A stretch of DNA of 64,000 bases from Gammaproteobacteria bacterium (GTDB taxonomy: Bacteria > Pseudomonadota > Gammaproteobacteria > Pseudomonadales > Azotimanducaceae), in assembly GCA_012269545.1 (NCBI GenBank), contig JAAXKB010000036.1, forward strand, positions 2,421 through 66,420, written 5' to 3'. Made by a program: the position numbers and the translations under genes. The notes beneath the pieces were generated by a model. It saw only the letters and a list, made by a program, of their open reading frames with translations, ran no database searches and was not told the origin of the DNA. Positions 63,788 through 64,000 of the stretch are shown one piece after another (within the stretch, counting starts at the first letter, position 1; each line of letters begins with the position of its first letter).

Positions 63788-64000
63788 CTACTCCTCTCTC
63801 TCAAGACTACGTTGTTCGCACATGTAGTCCTGAGCCGCACGGGCGACGGCCTCCGCGCAAGCGCCAGGCGTTGGCCCACCGGCAAACATCAAATGACATG
63901 GGCCCGATAGAACATCAGGCCTTTGCCGCTGAATCCAGTCAAACATCTCGGCGAAAATCGGCGGGTCATCGCCCGCGAACGATGCAGCAAGCACCCGCTC
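63788..64000 (-). CDS. C-terminal part of an unidentified protein, cut by the right edge
   Basis: The last 70 codons of a frame that stays open to the window edge. The visible part (ERVLAASFAGDDPPIFAEMF, then AGGPTPGACAEAVARAAQDY) has a soluble, helical look and no motif that I recognise. Its stop is three bases before the sterol-desaturase-like start, so it is probably the next gene upstream in the same transcript. Confidence 0.55.
   Translation of the reverse strand, partial: ERVLAASFAGDDPPIFAEMFDWIQRQRPDVLSGPCHLMFAGGPTPGACAEAVARAAQDYMCEQRSLEREE

Overview
The window looks like chromosomal DNA of an aerobic gammaproteobacterium, probably a marine or aquatic heterotroph. This is inferred from gene content: a YaiL/DUF2058-type protein, a YcfD/RoxA-type ribosomal oxygenase, a LiuR-type MerR regulator with its operator, an MCC-type acyl-CoA carboxylase, an HpnN-like RND protein, and many oxidative enzymes. 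No rRNA, tRNA, CRISPR array, insertion sequence or phage gene was seen. Genes are tightly packed on both strands. Several start sites were moved from the longest reading frame to a better supported start.

Left part (1-19,400). A broken SDR gene crosses the left edge. It is followed by a VOC protein and an SDR on the minus strand, then a plus-strand run of GST, acyl-CoA-dehydrogenase-like flavoprotein, KDGal kinase (dgoK) and KDPGal aldolase (dgoA). A radical SAM protein faces an MTA phosphorylase. Next come a Baeyer-Villiger monooxygenase, a minus-strand unit (Tat-exported glycosidase, RoxA-like oxygenase, methyltransferase), a PQQ alcohol dehydrogenase lipoprotein with a fused cytochrome c, an MFS transporter, a DUF2058 protein, an enoyl-CoA hydratase and a VOC protein.

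Middle (19,400-46,300). A compact seven-gene minus-strand operon encodes a three-subunit molybdenum hydroxylase, a MoaD-like protein, a small membrane protein, an alpha/beta hydrolase and an uncharacterised protein. After it lie hydrolases, a TauD/TfdA dioxygenase, a TolC-type channel, a CYP153-like P450, a MaoC protein, a CPBP protease, a nitroreductase, a haloalkane-dehalogenase-like enzyme, an SDR and a serine hydrolase. LacZ and a divergent sugar-dehydrogenase-like SDR follow; with dgoK/dgoA about 35 kb away they could supply most of an oxidative (De Ley-Doudoroff) galactose route. A PhyH dioxygenase and an aldehyde dehydrogenase close this part.

Right part (46,300-64,000). A SoxCD-like pair is followed by a decayed katG remnant, a PsiE-like membrane protein, an acyl-CoA ligase and a class III CoA-transferase. 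Next is a rearrangement scar: an orphan terminator, a short tandem repeat and a gene that joins the start of ccoN to the end of a Yip1-family gene. Then come a PhyH dioxygenase and a LiuR-type regulator with liuB/liuD-like carboxylase genes. ribH stands behind a promoter and an FMN riboswitch. The last unit encodes an RND protein, a glycosyltransferase, a sterol-desaturase-like enzyme and a gene cut by the right edge, and suggests lipid modification and transport.
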